Part shown: piece by piece, positions 47,913 through 55,588 of the stretch
How positions within the stretch are numbered: position 1 is the first letter of the stretch
How the letters are laid out: each line of letters opens with the position of its first letter
Source of the DNA: Corynebacterium lujinxingii
Lineage (GTDB): Bacteria; Actinomycetota; Actinomycetes; Mycobacteriales; Mycobacteriaceae
Length of the DNA: 64,000 nt
Reading direction: 5' to 3'
Assembly (NCBI RefSeq): GCF_014490555.1
Contig: NZ_CP061032.1
Span: forward strand, 620,001 to 684,000
Translations under genes and position numbers: made by a program
Notes under the pieces: model-generated
Seen by the model: only the letters and a program-made list of their open reading frames with translations
Told to the model about the DNA's origin: nothing
The model's database searches: none

Positions 47913-48305
47913 CTAGAGGAACTGCGCGAGGAACTCGGTGAGTTTGCCGGGTTCCTCGTCTTCGAAGCGCTGGTCCACGACGACCAGTGGCGCGGTGTAC
48001 TTTTCGTCCGCGCCGCCGGGATCTTTGACGACGACAAGGTCGGTGCCGTAGTCGTCGACAAGCAATTGCCACGCGAAGCCCTCCCGCACCAGGGCTTGGC
48101 CGAGCGCGGTGCCGTAAAGGCGCGCGGTGTCGCCGCGGGGGAAGGCGCGCTGCACGTCGCGGGGAAGTGCGAGGTAGTCGGTCAGTTCCGCCTCGAACGA
48201 GCCGACGATGTCAGCAGGCGAGCCGTTGACGCCGCGTCCGGCTGCTTCGGCGAGGTCGGCGTCGATTTGGCGTTGGGTGGCTGAGTCGATGTCTTGAAAT
48301 GCCAT
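47913..48305 (-). CDS. DUF3806 family protein
   Basis: The protein has 130 residues and opens MAFQDIDSATQRQIDADLAEAAGR. It contains F-P-R-G-D-T-A-R-L-Y-G-T-A-L-G-Q-A-L and W-Q-L-L-V-D-D-Y-G-T-D-L-V-V-V, which fits the DUF3806 domain as I remember it. Function unknown; cytoplasmic. ATG 48305 has TACGAT seven bases upstream on its strand; ATG 48314 (three more codons) would be inside the -10. Confidence 0.7.
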   Translation of the reverse strand: MAFQDIDSATQRQIDADLAEAAGRGVNGSPADIVGSFEAELTDYLALPRDVQRAFPRGDTARLYGTALGQALVREGFAWQLLVDDYGTDLVVVKDPGGADEKYTAPLVVVDQRFEDEEPGKLTEFLAQFL

Positions 48306-48318
48306 AGGGTGCATCGTA
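48305..48318. promoter_or_regulatory. Interlocked leaderless promoters DUF3806 / tatD
   Basis: On minus, TACGAT (48318-48313) is 7 bases before the DUF3806 ATG (48305). On plus, TAGGGT (48305-48310) is 7 bases before the tatD ATG (48318). Thus each -10 hexamer begins at the first base of the other gene's start codon. The gap between start codons is 12 bases. Confidence 0.55.
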
Positions 48319-49154
48319 TGAGCAAAAAGAAGCCACGTCCCACACCCGTGCCCGCTGAACGCATCGAGCACCTCATCGACGCGCACACCCACCTCGCCTC
48401 GTGCGGGGCGCGCACCAAAGGCGACGTCGACGCGTTTGTCGCGCGTGCCCTCGACGCCGGGGTGGAGCGCATCTGCACTGTCGGCGACGGCCTCGAGGAG
48501 GCGGAACTCGCGCTTCAGGCCGCGCACTTCAACGACCGTGTCTTCGCCGCGTGCGCGATCCACCCGACGAGGGCGCAGGAGCTTGGCGACGACGCCCGCG
48601 CCCGCCTTGCCGCCATGGCCGCCGACGAGCGCTGCGTGGCGGTGGGGGAGACCGGCATCGACACGTACTGGCTGAAGCACGATGCCGAGGGGACCGCGCC
48701 GCTCGAGGTGCAGGAGGAGGCGTTCCGTTTCCACATCGACCTCGCGGTGCAGTCGGGCAAGGCGCTGATGATCCACAACCGCGAGGGAGACGCCGACATG
48801 CTGCGCATCCTGGACGACGCCCCGCGTCCCAAGCACGTCATCTTGCACTGCTTTTCCTCGCCGCTGGATGTCGCGCGCGAAGCGATCGAGCGCGGCTACG
48901 TGCTCAGTTTTGCCGGCAACGTCACGTTCAAGCGCAACGAGGAGTTGCGACAGGCGGCCGCGCTTGCGCCGGCGGGTCAGTTGCTGGTGGAAACGGACGC
49001 GCCGTATATGACGCCGGAGCCGTTCCGCGGGGCGAAAAACGAGCCGTCGTTGATCGGTCATACGGCCAAGGTGCTTGCCGACGCGCGCGGCATGGAAGTG
49101 GCCGATGTGGCACGTGAGATAAGTGAGACGTTTGCTCGCGTGTACGGGGTGTGA
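48318..49154 (+). CDS. tatD: TatD family metal-dependent DNase
   Basis: The 278-residue protein begins MSKKKPRPTPVPAERIEHLIDAHTHL; D-A-H-T-H is the metal site. Further family motifs are A-I-H-P-T-R, G-E-T-G-I-D, H-N-R-E, H-C-F-S and E-T-D-A-P-Y-M-T-P. TatD enzymes are 3'-5' DNases acting in repair and DNA degradation. It precedes rpf2 by 96 bases with a separate regulatory region. Confidence 0.92.
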   Translation: MSKKKPRPTPVPAERIEHLIDAHTHLASCGARTKGDVDAFVARALDAGVERICTVGDGLEEAELALQAAHFNDRVFAACAIHPTRAQELGDDARARLAAMAADERCVAVGETGIDTYWLKHDAEGTAPLEVQEEAFRFHIDLAVQSGKALMIHNREGDADMLRILDDAPRPKHVILHCFSSPLDVAREAIERGYVLSFAGNVTFKRNEELRQAAALAPAGQLLVETDAPYMTPEPFRGAKNEPSLIGHTAKVLADARGMEVADVAREISETFARVYGV

Positions 49155-49196
49155 CCTCGGACATTGCTCGGCGCGGGTCCTTGAATCCGGGCGGGC

Positions 49197-49222
49197 GTTA
49201 CCGTATTGTTACCGAAGTTATC
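49197..49222 (+). promoter_or_regulatory. GTTACC direct repeats before rpf2 (possible MtrA site)
   Basis: GTTACC (49197-49202), GTTACC (49208-49213; period 11) and GTTATC (49217-49222). Direct repeats of GTTAC-like half-sites about one turn apart resemble reported MtrA sites, and rpf2 is an MtrA target in C. glutamicum. The assignment is by similarity. Confidence 0.5.
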
Positions 49223-49250
49223 TAACGTTCACCCTTCGGAGGAAGCGCGC

Positions 49251-50402
49251 ATGTCCCGTCAGATCAAGCGGATTAACCCGAAAAACTCCGCCGCGAAACG
49301 CGTCGCGGTAGGTACCGTCGCCGGCGCTGTGCTGGTCGGCGGCGCGGGGACCGCGGTGGCGTCGCAGAAGCAGGTCACCGTCGACGTCAACGGTGAGGAA
49401 ACCAACGTGCGCACCTTCGCCTCCGACGTAGCTGGCGCGCTCGAGTCCGCCGGTGTGCAGGTCGCGGACGGTGACCTTGTCTACCCGGCGCCGGGGGAGA
49501 AGATTGGCCGCGGCGAGACCGTGACGGTGCGCACCGCGAAGCCGGTAGCTGTCGTCGTCGACGGTGTCGCGCAGCAGATCACCTCCACCGCTTCGACTGT
49601 CGGCGAGCTGCTCGACGAGGCCGGTGTCGCCACCGCAGCCGGCGTCGACCTCGACCGCGACCACACTGTGACCGAGGGGCTCAACGTCGACGTGACCACT
49701 CCCAAGATCGTCGCGCTGCGCGACGGCGGCGAGCTGACCTACGTCTCCGCCGCCGCGAAGACCGTCGGCGACCTGCTCTCCGCGCGAGGCGTGACCTTCG
49801 ACTCCGATGACCGTGTGAGCCACGCGCTTACCGACGACATCGTGCCCGGCATGGAGATCGTCCTCGACCGCGTGACCACCACCGACCGCCCCGAGACCGT
49901 TGTGGTGGAGGAGCCGGCCGAGTACGTCGACGACGAGAACCTCGACGAGGGGGTCGAGGAGATCCGTAAGGAAGGCGTGCAGGGCGAAAAGCAGGTCATC
50001 CACCGCACCGTGAGCGTCAACGGCGTCGTCGAGTCCGAAGGCGTGGCCGAAGAGAAGGAAACGAAGAAGGCGAAGCCGGCCGTCATCGCGCGCGGCACCA
50101 AGAAGGCTGACGAACGTGCCGGCAACACAGGCGCCGCCGCACCGGCTGTGGCCGACGGCTCGGTGTGGGACGCGATCGCGGCCTGCGAGTCCGGAGGCGA
50201 CTGGTCCATCAACACCGGCAACGGCTACCACGGCGGCCTGCAGTTCAACCAGGGCACCTGGGCCGCGTACGGCGGCACCGCCTACGCGCCGACGGCGGAC
50301 CTGGCCACCCGCGAACAGCAGATCGCCATCGCGGAAAAGACCCAAGCCGCGCAGGGCTGGGGCGCATGGCCGGCCTGCACCGCCCGTCTGGGCCTGCGCT
50401 AA
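49251..50402 (+). CDS. rpf2: Resuscitation-promoting factor Rpf2 (RpfB-like)
   Basis: The protein has 383 residues: a signal peptide/anchor (residues about 15-38), three DUF348 repeats (about 40-200, each with V-D-G-x-x-x-x-V-x-T-x-A-x-T-V), a G5 domain (about 210-285), a Lys/Ala linker and the C-terminal transglycosylase-like Rpf domain with V-W-D-A-I-A-A-C-E-S-G-G-D-W-S-I-N-T-G-N-G (catalytic Glu) and two cysteines. It cleaves peptidoglycan and promotes regrowth. GGAGG precedes ATG 49251. rsmA follows directly. Confidence 0.95.
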   Translation: MSRQIKRINPKNSAAKRVAVGTVAGAVLVGGAGTAVASQKQVTVDVNGEETNVRTFASDVAGALESAGVQVADGDLVYPAPGEKIGRGETVTVRTAKPVAVVVDGVAQQITSTASTVGELLDEAGVATAAGVDLDRDHTVTEGLNVDVTTPKIVALRDGGELTYVSAAAKTVGDLLSARGVTFDSDDRVSHALTDDIVPGMEIVLDRVTTTDRPETVVVEEPAEYVDDENLDEGVEEIRKEGVQGEKQVIHRTVSVNGVVESEGVAEEKETKKAKPAVIARGTKKADERAGNTGAAAPAVADGSVWDAIAACESGGDWSINTGNGYHGGLQFNQGTWAAYGGTAYAPTADLATREQQIAIAEKTQAAQGWGAWPACTARLGLR

Positions 50403-51248
50403 ATGGCGGCATCGCACCTGCTCGGCCCAGCCGAGATCCGTGAACTGGCCGCCGAACTCGACGTCACGCCGACGAAGAAGCTCGGTCAGAACTTTTTACA
50501 CGACCCGAACACCGTGCGCATGATCGTCGGTGCGGCAGAGCTCTCGCCCGACGATGTCGTCGTGGAGGTCGGGCCTGGTTTGGGCTCGCTCACGCTCGGA
50601 CTCGTGGATACGGTTTCGCGCGTCATCGCGTTGGAGATCGACCCGCGCCTGGCCGGGCGCCTGCCCGCCACAGTCGCGGCTCGCGCACCCGAGTTTGCCG
50701 AGCGACTCACCGTGGTCAACACCGATGCGTTGAAGGTCAGCCGCACGGACCTCGACGCCGAGCCGACCGCGCTGGTGGCCAACCTGCCGTACAACGTTTC
50801 CGTGCCGGTGCTGTTGCACCTGCTTGCGGAGTTCCCCACGATCAAGCGCGTGCTGGTCATGGTGCAAAAAGAGGTCGCCGACCGCCTGGCCGCGGAGCCG
50901 GGCTCGAAGATCTACGGCGTGCCCAGCGTGAAAGCGGCGTTCTACGGCGAGGTTTCGCGTGCGGGCACGATCGGCAAACACGTCTTCTGGCCGGCGCCGA
51001 ACATCGAGTCGGGTCTGGTGCGCATCGACGTCGACGACACCAACCCCCGCGAACTGCGGGGGAAGGTCTTCCCGCTTGTCGACGCCGCCTTTGCCCAGCG
51101 CCGCAAAACCCTGCGCTCCACGCTTGCCGGCCAGTTCGGCTCCGCCGCCGATGCCGAGGCCGCCCTGCGCGCCGCGGGCATCGACCCGGGCTTGCGCGGC
51201 GAAAAGCTCACCGTCGACGACTTTGTGAGGCTCGGCCGTGGTGCATAA
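50403..51248 (+). CDS. rsmA: 16S rRNA (adenine1518/1519-N6)-dimethyltransferase
   Basis: The protein has 281 residues with the KsgA features L-G-Q-N-F-L-H-D, V-V-E-V-G-P-G-L-G-S-L-T (SAM), N-L-P-Y-N-V-S (catalytic N-L-P-Y) and V-P-S-V-K-A-A-F-Y-G. It dimethylates two adenosines near the 3' end of 16S rRNA. ATG 50403 follows the rpf2 stop without a gap; the last codons overlap ispE by 11 bases. Confidence 0.96.
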   Translation: MAASHLLGPAEIRELAAELDVTPTKKLGQNFLHDPNTVRMIVGAAELSPDDVVVEVGPGLGSLTLGLVDTVSRVIALEIDPRLAGRLPATVAARAPEFAERLTVVNTDALKVSRTDLDAEPTALVANLPYNVSVPVLLHLLAEFPTIKRVLVMVQKEVADRLAAEPGSKIYGVPSVKAAFYGEVSRAGTIGKHVFWPAPNIESGLVRIDVDDTNPRELRGKVFPLVDAAFAQRRKTLRSTLAGQFGSAADAEAALRAAGIDPGLRGEKLTVDDFVRLGRGA

Positions 51249-52185
51249 GTATGTCGCCTCCGCGCCGGGCAAAGTCAACCTGCACCTCGGCGTCGGCGAG
51301 GCCCGCGCCGACGGCTACCACGAGCTAGTTAGCGTCTTCCACGCCGTCGACCGCCGCGAGCGCGTCACCCTCATCGCCTCCGACACGATGACCGACGGCC
51401 CGATTGTGCGCTCGATGTCGACCACGTTCTTCGTCGACACGCCCGACGAGGACATCGACGGCCCCGGCAACCTCGCCTGGCGCGCCGTCGACGCCGTTGC
51501 CACGCGCGCCGGGGTAGCGCTGCCTGAGGTGCGAATCGAGGTGGACAAGCACGTCTTCGTCGCCGGCGGCATGGCGGGCGGTTCGGCGGACGCGGCGGCC
51601 GCGCTCGTCGCTGCAAACGCGCTGGTGGCGGACTATGGCACCCCGCTTGACGACGACACCCTGCTCGCCCTCGCCGCCTCCCTCGGCGCCGACGTGCCGT
51701 TTTCGCTCATGGGCGGCACGGCACTTGGCACCGGCCGCGGCGACGAACTCGTCGCTATGCTCTCGCGCGGGCGTTTGCACTGGGTATTCGTCAATCCGAA
51801 GGTCGGTATCCCCACGGGCAAAGCCTTTTCGCTTCTCGACGACATGCGCCACAACAACGCGACCCTCGTGCCGCACCTGAACACCCAAGCGCTGTCGCAG
51901 GCGTTGACCACAGGCGACGCGACGCGGGTGGCGGCGGCGATGCACAACGACCTCGAGGGCCCGGCACTTGCGATGCGCCCGCAACTGGCCCGCCTGCTCG
52001 ACGTCGCCGCCGACGCCGGGCTTCGCGCGATGGTCTCCGGCTCTGGCCCCACGGTGGCGGTCTTATGCGACAGCCTCGAGCACGCCCAGTGGGTCGCCGA
52101 CCACCTTGCCGAGCACTTCGACGGGTACGAGGTGTTCGTCGCTGAAGGCCCTGATCAGGGCGCTGTGGTCGAAAACGTGTTCTAA
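51238..52185 (+). CDS. ispE: 4-diphosphocytidyl-2-C-methyl-D-erythritol kinase
   Basis: The GHMP kinase of the MEP isoprenoid pathway. The 315-residue protein has A-P-G-K-V-N-L-H-L-G-V-G (motif 1), V-A-G-G-M-A-G-G-S-A-D-A-A-A (ATP loop), G-A-D-V-P-F-S-L-M-G-G-T-A and M-V-S-G-S-G-P-T-V. It starts at GTG 51238 inside the rsmA end; the order rpf2-rsmA-ispE is conserved in actinobacteria. Confidence 0.95.
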   Translation: MVHKYVASAPGKVNLHLGVGEARADGYHELVSVFHAVDRRERVTLIASDTMTDGPIVRSMSTTFFVDTPDEDIDGPGNLAWRAVDAVATRAGVALPEVRIEVDKHVFVAGGMAGGSADAAAALVAANALVADYGTPLDDDTLLALAASLGADVPFSLMGGTALGTGRGDELVAMLSRGRLHWVFVNPKVGIPTGKAFSLLDDMRHNNATLVPHLNTQALSQALTTGDATRVAAAMHNDLEGPALAMRPQLARLLDVAADAGLRAMVSGSGPTVAVLCDSLEHAQWVADHLAEHFDGYEVFVAEGPDQGAVVENVF

Positions 52186-52213
52186 CTTCTGTGGTGGGCG
52201 TCGTCGCGCTGCG

Positions 52214-52226
52214 TAGGTTCATTCGC
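52214..52226 (+). promoter_or_regulatory. Leaderless promoter of the exonuclease gene
   Basis: TAGGTT (52214-52219) is 7 bases before ATG 52227. Confidence 0.45.
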
Positions 52227-53324
52227 ATGCCGCTTCTCGACGCCACCCGCAACTACCTCAACGGTGCGACCTCCGCCGTCGAAACCTCGCTCGCTGGCCT
52301 TGTGCCTTGGGCGCCTCCATACGTGAAGGGTCGCCCGATCTGGGAGCACCTGCCGCGCATCGCCCAGTTGCGCCGCGGGCGCGAACTGCGCGCCGCGCTC
52401 GCCCTTGCCGAAGAGTGCCTTGTTGCTATGCGCGACGCCGCGCTTGCGGACCCGTCCAGCGCACTTGAGCTCTACGTCGCCGAGGTCGCCGGCCTGCACC
52501 ATGCCCTCGGCCAACACAACAAGGCAGCCGCCGTCATCCGCGATTGGTTCGCACTTGGCATGCCCGCACCACACCCGGACATGCGGGTGAACCTGGAAAA
52601 GCGGCTCGCTAAGGCAGAGGAATCCCTCGCACGCCGGGCAGGGGGAGACCCCGCACCGCACACAGCCCGCTGGCGCGACCTCGTCGCTGCCGAGAAGCTC
52701 ACACCGCGCACCCCACGCCCCGAATTGACCGGCCGCGCCCGCGCCCCGAAGCCCGCCAAACCCGCTCGCTGGATCCCGAGCAGGGACGAGCTGCTGTGCG
52801 ACGAATTCGTCGCCGTCGATTTCGAAACCGCCAACCGCATCTCCGGCGCATCCGCCTGTCAGGTCGCGTTGGTGAAGGTGGCCGGCGGGGAGGTCGTGGA
52901 CACCCTGTGCACGTACCTGCGCCCGCCGGAGGAGTACATCGTCTTCGAGTTCAGCCACATCCACGGCATCGACCGCGGCGACATCGAGGATGCGCCAAGC
53001 TGGTTCGACATCGCCGACGACATCGTGGACTTCGTCGGCGACCGGCCCGTCTACGCGCACAACGCCACCTTCGACGCGTCCGTGTGGCGCGGGCTCGACC
53101 GCTACTACTACACCGGCACGTACCCCGAGCGGTTCTACTGCACCTGCCGCACCACGCGCCGGCTGCTGCCGCACCTTGCCGACCACACCCTGCCCACCGT
53201 CGCAGAGTTTTGCGCGCCGGGGTTCGCGCTTGAACACCACCGGGCAGATTCGGACGCGCTGGCGTGCGCGCATATCGTCGCGCACCTGCAGCGGGCACGC
53301 GGCCTGCACAGCATGCTGGTGTGA
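52227..53324 (+). CDS. DnaQ-like 3'-5' exonuclease (DEDDh)
   Basis: The protein has 365 residues. N-terminal half (1-185): helical, no known domain, with R-N-Y-L-N-G-A-T-S near the start. C-terminal half: exonuclease domain, V-A-V-D-F-E-T-A-N (Asp/Glu), H-N-A-T-F-D-A-S-V-W (Asp), and H-H-R-A-D-S-D-A (His/Asp). The type resembles DNA polymerase III epsilon-like exonucleases acting in repair. ATG 52227 is chosen for the -10 location; GTG 52191 would add 12 residues. Confidence 0.82.
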   Translation: MPLLDATRNYLNGATSAVETSLAGLVPWAPPYVKGRPIWEHLPRIAQLRRGRELRAALALAEECLVAMRDAALADPSSALELYVAEVAGLHHALGQHNKAAAVIRDWFALGMPAPHPDMRVNLEKRLAKAEESLARRAGGDPAPHTARWRDLVAAEKLTPRTPRPELTGRARAPKPAKPARWIPSRDELLCDEFVAVDFETANRISGASACQVALVKVAGGEVVDTLCTYLRPPEEYIVFEFSHIHGIDRGDIEDAPSWFDIADDIVDFVGDRPVYAHNATFDASVWRGLDRYYYTGTYPERFYCTCRTTRRLLPHLADHTLPTVAEFCAPGFALEHHRADSDALACAHIVAHLQRARGLHSMLV

Positions 53325-53354
53325 CGAGGTAGGTGCGTAGACTATGCACCCGAT

Positions 53355-55151
53355 ATGGCTAACCTGATCAACCTGGAAAACGTCTCCAAAACCTGGGGGC
53401 TGAAAACGCTGCTCGACGGCGTCTCACTCGGCGTGCAGACCGGCGACCGCATCGGTATCGTCGGCGTCAACGGCGGCGGAAAAACCACCCTGCTTGAAGT
53501 GCTCACCGGCATCGAGCCGCCAGATGCGGGGCGCGTATCCCATAACTCGGGCCTGCGTATGGCGGTGGTGACCCAACGGTTCGACCTCGACGAAGAGCTC
53601 ACAGTCGGCCAGGCCGTCGTGGAACCACTCGGCCTGCAGACCTTTGAATGGGCCTCGAACGCCAAGGTGCGCGAGGTGCTCCAGGGCACCGGGGTGGCCG
53701 ATCTCGGGCTGGACACGAAGGTGGGCAACCTCTCCGGCGGCGAGCGCCGCCGCGTCAACCTCGCCGCAGCCCTCGTGCAGGATTTGGACCTGGTGGTGCT
53801 CGACGAGCCGACCAACCACCTCGACGTCGAAGGCGTGCAGTGGCTCGCCGACCACTTGCTCTCGCGCAAGTTAGCGGTGGTCGTCGTCACGCACGACCGC
53901 TGGTTCCTCGACACGGTGGCCACACTCACGTGGGAGGTCCACGACGGCACCGTCGACGTCTACGAGGGCGGCTACAACGACTGGACCTTCGCACGCGCCG
54001 AGCGCGCCCGCCAAGCCGACGCCATCGAGCAACGCCGCCAAAACCTCGCCCGTAAGGAGCTGGCGTGGCTGCGCCGCGGCGCACCGGCGCGCACCTCGAA
54101 GCCGCGCTACCGTATCGAAGCCGCCGAAGCCTTGATCAAGGACGTGCCGCCGCCGCGCGACACCGTCGAACTCATGGCCTTTTCCAAGCAGCGCCAGGGT
54201 CGGGTGGTCATCGAGCTCGAAGACGCGCGCATCGATTCCCCCGACGGGCGCACCCTCGTCGACCACCTCACGTGGCGCCTCGCGCCGGGCGAGCGCATCG
54301 GCCTGGTTGGCGTCAACGGTTCAGGCAAAACGACGCTTTTGCGCACCCTCGCCGGTGAATACCCGCTCGCAGCCGGCAAACGTATCGAAGGACAAACCAC
54401 GCGTATCGGCTGGCTCCGGCAGGAGCTCGATGACCTCGACCCGGAGCGCCGCGTGATCGACGCCGTCGAAGACGTCGCCACCTACATCTCCTTCGGCAAG
54501 GGCGAACTGTCCGCCTCCCAACTCGCCGAACGCCTCGGGTTTTCCCCGAAACGCCAGCGCACACCCGTGCGCGACCTCTCCGGCGGCGAGCGGCGCCGCC
54601 TGCAACTTACGCGCGTGCTCATGAGCGAGCCGAACGTGTTGCTTCTCGACGAGCCCACCAACGACCTCGACATCGACACCCTCCAAGAACTAGAGAACCT
54701 CCTCGACTCCTGGCCGGGCACACTCGTGGTCATCTCCCACGACCGTTACCTCATCGAGCGCATCGCCGATAACACCTACGCGCTGTTCGGCGACGGCAAC
54801 CTCACCAACCTGCCCGGTGGCATCCAGCAGTACCTCGACCGCAGGGCAGCCGAAGACACCGCGACCGGACCGTTGGATTTGGGGGAGCGGGGGCAGGAGG
54901 TCGTCGAGAAGCAAACGGGCCTCAGTTCGCAGGAAGAGCGCGAGATCCAAAAGCAGATGAAGTCGCTGGAGCGCAAGATCGCGAAGGAAAACGAGCGTGC
55001 CGACGCCCTCGAGCAGGAGATCACCGCACTGTCGGAAGCCGGCGACTTTGAGGCCATCAGCGCGAAAACCAAAGAACTCAACGCGGTGAAAGACGTCCGC
55101 GAAGAACTCGAGATGGAATGGCTTGAACTGGGCGAAGAGCTCGAAGGCTAA
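53355..55151 (+). CDS. ABC-F family ATPase (Uup/EttA-like)
   Basis: The 598-residue protein contains two ABC cassettes without membrane segments: Walker A G-V-N-G-G-G-K-T-T-L and G-V-N-G-S-G-K-T-T-L, signatures L-S-G-G-E-R-R-R-V-N-L and L-S-G-G-E-R-R-R-L-Q-L, Walker B L-D-E-P-T-N-H-L-D and L-D-E-P-T-N-D-L-D. A linker of about 80 residues joins them and a C-terminal coiled coil (about 525-598) follows, as in Uup. ABC-F proteins act on the ribosome; a role in resistance cannot be decided. Confidence 0.92.
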   Translation: MANLINLENVSKTWGLKTLLDGVSLGVQTGDRIGIVGVNGGGKTTLLEVLTGIEPPDAGRVSHNSGLRMAVVTQRFDLDEELTVGQAVVEPLGLQTFEWASNAKVREVLQGTGVADLGLDTKVGNLSGGERRRVNLAAALVQDLDLVVLDEPTNHLDVEGVQWLADHLLSRKLAVVVVTHDRWFLDTVATLTWEVHDGTVDVYEGGYNDWTFARAERARQADAIEQRRQNLARKELAWLRRGAPARTSKPRYRIEAAEALIKDVPPPRDTVELMAFSKQRQGRVVIELEDARIDSPDGRTLVDHLTWRLAPGERIGLVGVNGSGKTTLLRTLAGEYPLAAGKRIEGQTTRIGWLRQELDDLDPERRVIDAVEDVATYISFGKGELSASQLAERLGFSPKRQRTPVRDLSGGERRRLQLTRVLMSEPNVLLLDEPTNDLDIDTLQELENLLDSWPGTLVVISHDRYLIERIADNTYALFGDGNLTNLPGGIQQYLDRRAAEDTATGPLDLGERGQEVVEKQTGLSSQEEREIQKQMKSLERKIAKENERADALEQEITALSEAGDFEAISAKTKELNAVKDVREELEMEWLELGEELEG

Positions 55152-55158
55152 CTCCGCG

Positions 55159-55171
55159 TAGGGTGGGGCGC
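55159..55171 (+). promoter_or_regulatory. Leaderless promoter of the monooxygenase-like gene
   Basis: TAGGGT (55159-55164) lies 7 bases before ATG 55172. The same hexamer precedes tatD. Confidence 0.45.
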
Positions 55172-55495
55172 ATGATTTTGATCAACGTGCGATTCAAGCC
55201 CCTGCCCGAACACGTGGAAAACTTCCGCGAACTGGTGAAAGACTTCACCGACGCCTCCCGCGCCGAAGAGGGCAACATCTTCTTCGACTGGTACCGCAAC
55301 GAAGACAACCCCGACGAGTACCTGCTCATCGAGGCCTTCCAGGACGACGCCGCCGAAGCACACGTCAACTCCGAGCACTTCAAGGCGGCGCAGGAGTTCT
55401 TCCCGACGATCCTGAAGGAGACCCCGACCATCATCAACACCCTCATCGAGGGCAAAACCGAGTGGGACGAAATGGCGGAGTTCAAGGTCTCCTAA
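55172..55495 (+). CDS. Antibiotic-biosynthesis-monooxygenase (ABM) domain protein
   Basis: The protein has 107 residues, a ferredoxin-like ABM fold: M-I-L-I-N-V-R-F-K-P-L-P-E-H, E-E-G-N-I-F-F-D-W-Y-R-N, E-A-F-Q-D-D-A-A-E-A-H and H-F-K-A-A. Members include quinol or heme-linked oxygenases as well as proteins of unknown function; no cofactor site can be seen. The ATG at 55172 is preferred over 55163 because of the -10 spacing. Confidence 0.8.
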   Translation: MILINVRFKPLPEHVENFRELVKDFTDASRAEEGNIFFDWYRNEDNPDEYLLIEAFQDDAAEAHVNSEHFKAAQEFFPTILKETPTIINTLIEGKTEWDEMAEFKVS

Positions 55496-55508
55496 GGGGT
55501 AACCCGGG

Positions 55509-55561
55509 TGTGACGTATGTATCCCAGGGCGCTTTTATGCCCTAATATCTCGTACGTCACA
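55509..55561. promoter_or_regulatory. 9-bp inverted repeat and promoter before the NRAMP-like gene
   Basis: TGTGACGTA (55509-55517) and TACGTCACA (55553-55561) form perfect arms 35 bases apart. Inside lie AGGGC/GCCCT arms and TAATAT (55543-55548), the probable -10. The segment may be an operator for a regulator with two half-sites. Confidence 0.55.
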
Positions 55562-55588
55562 TTTCCGAACTTTTGAAAGGGGTGCCCC

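Noticed and set aside
49143..49165. Partial GlxR-like site (TGTGA...) upstream of rpf2
   Set aside because: The second half-site does not match TCACA; similarity is no better than expected by chance.
55496..55588. yybP-ykoY manganese riboswitch before the NRAMP-like gene
   Set aside because: The leader after the likely TSS is only about 35 bases and lacks the conserved loops.
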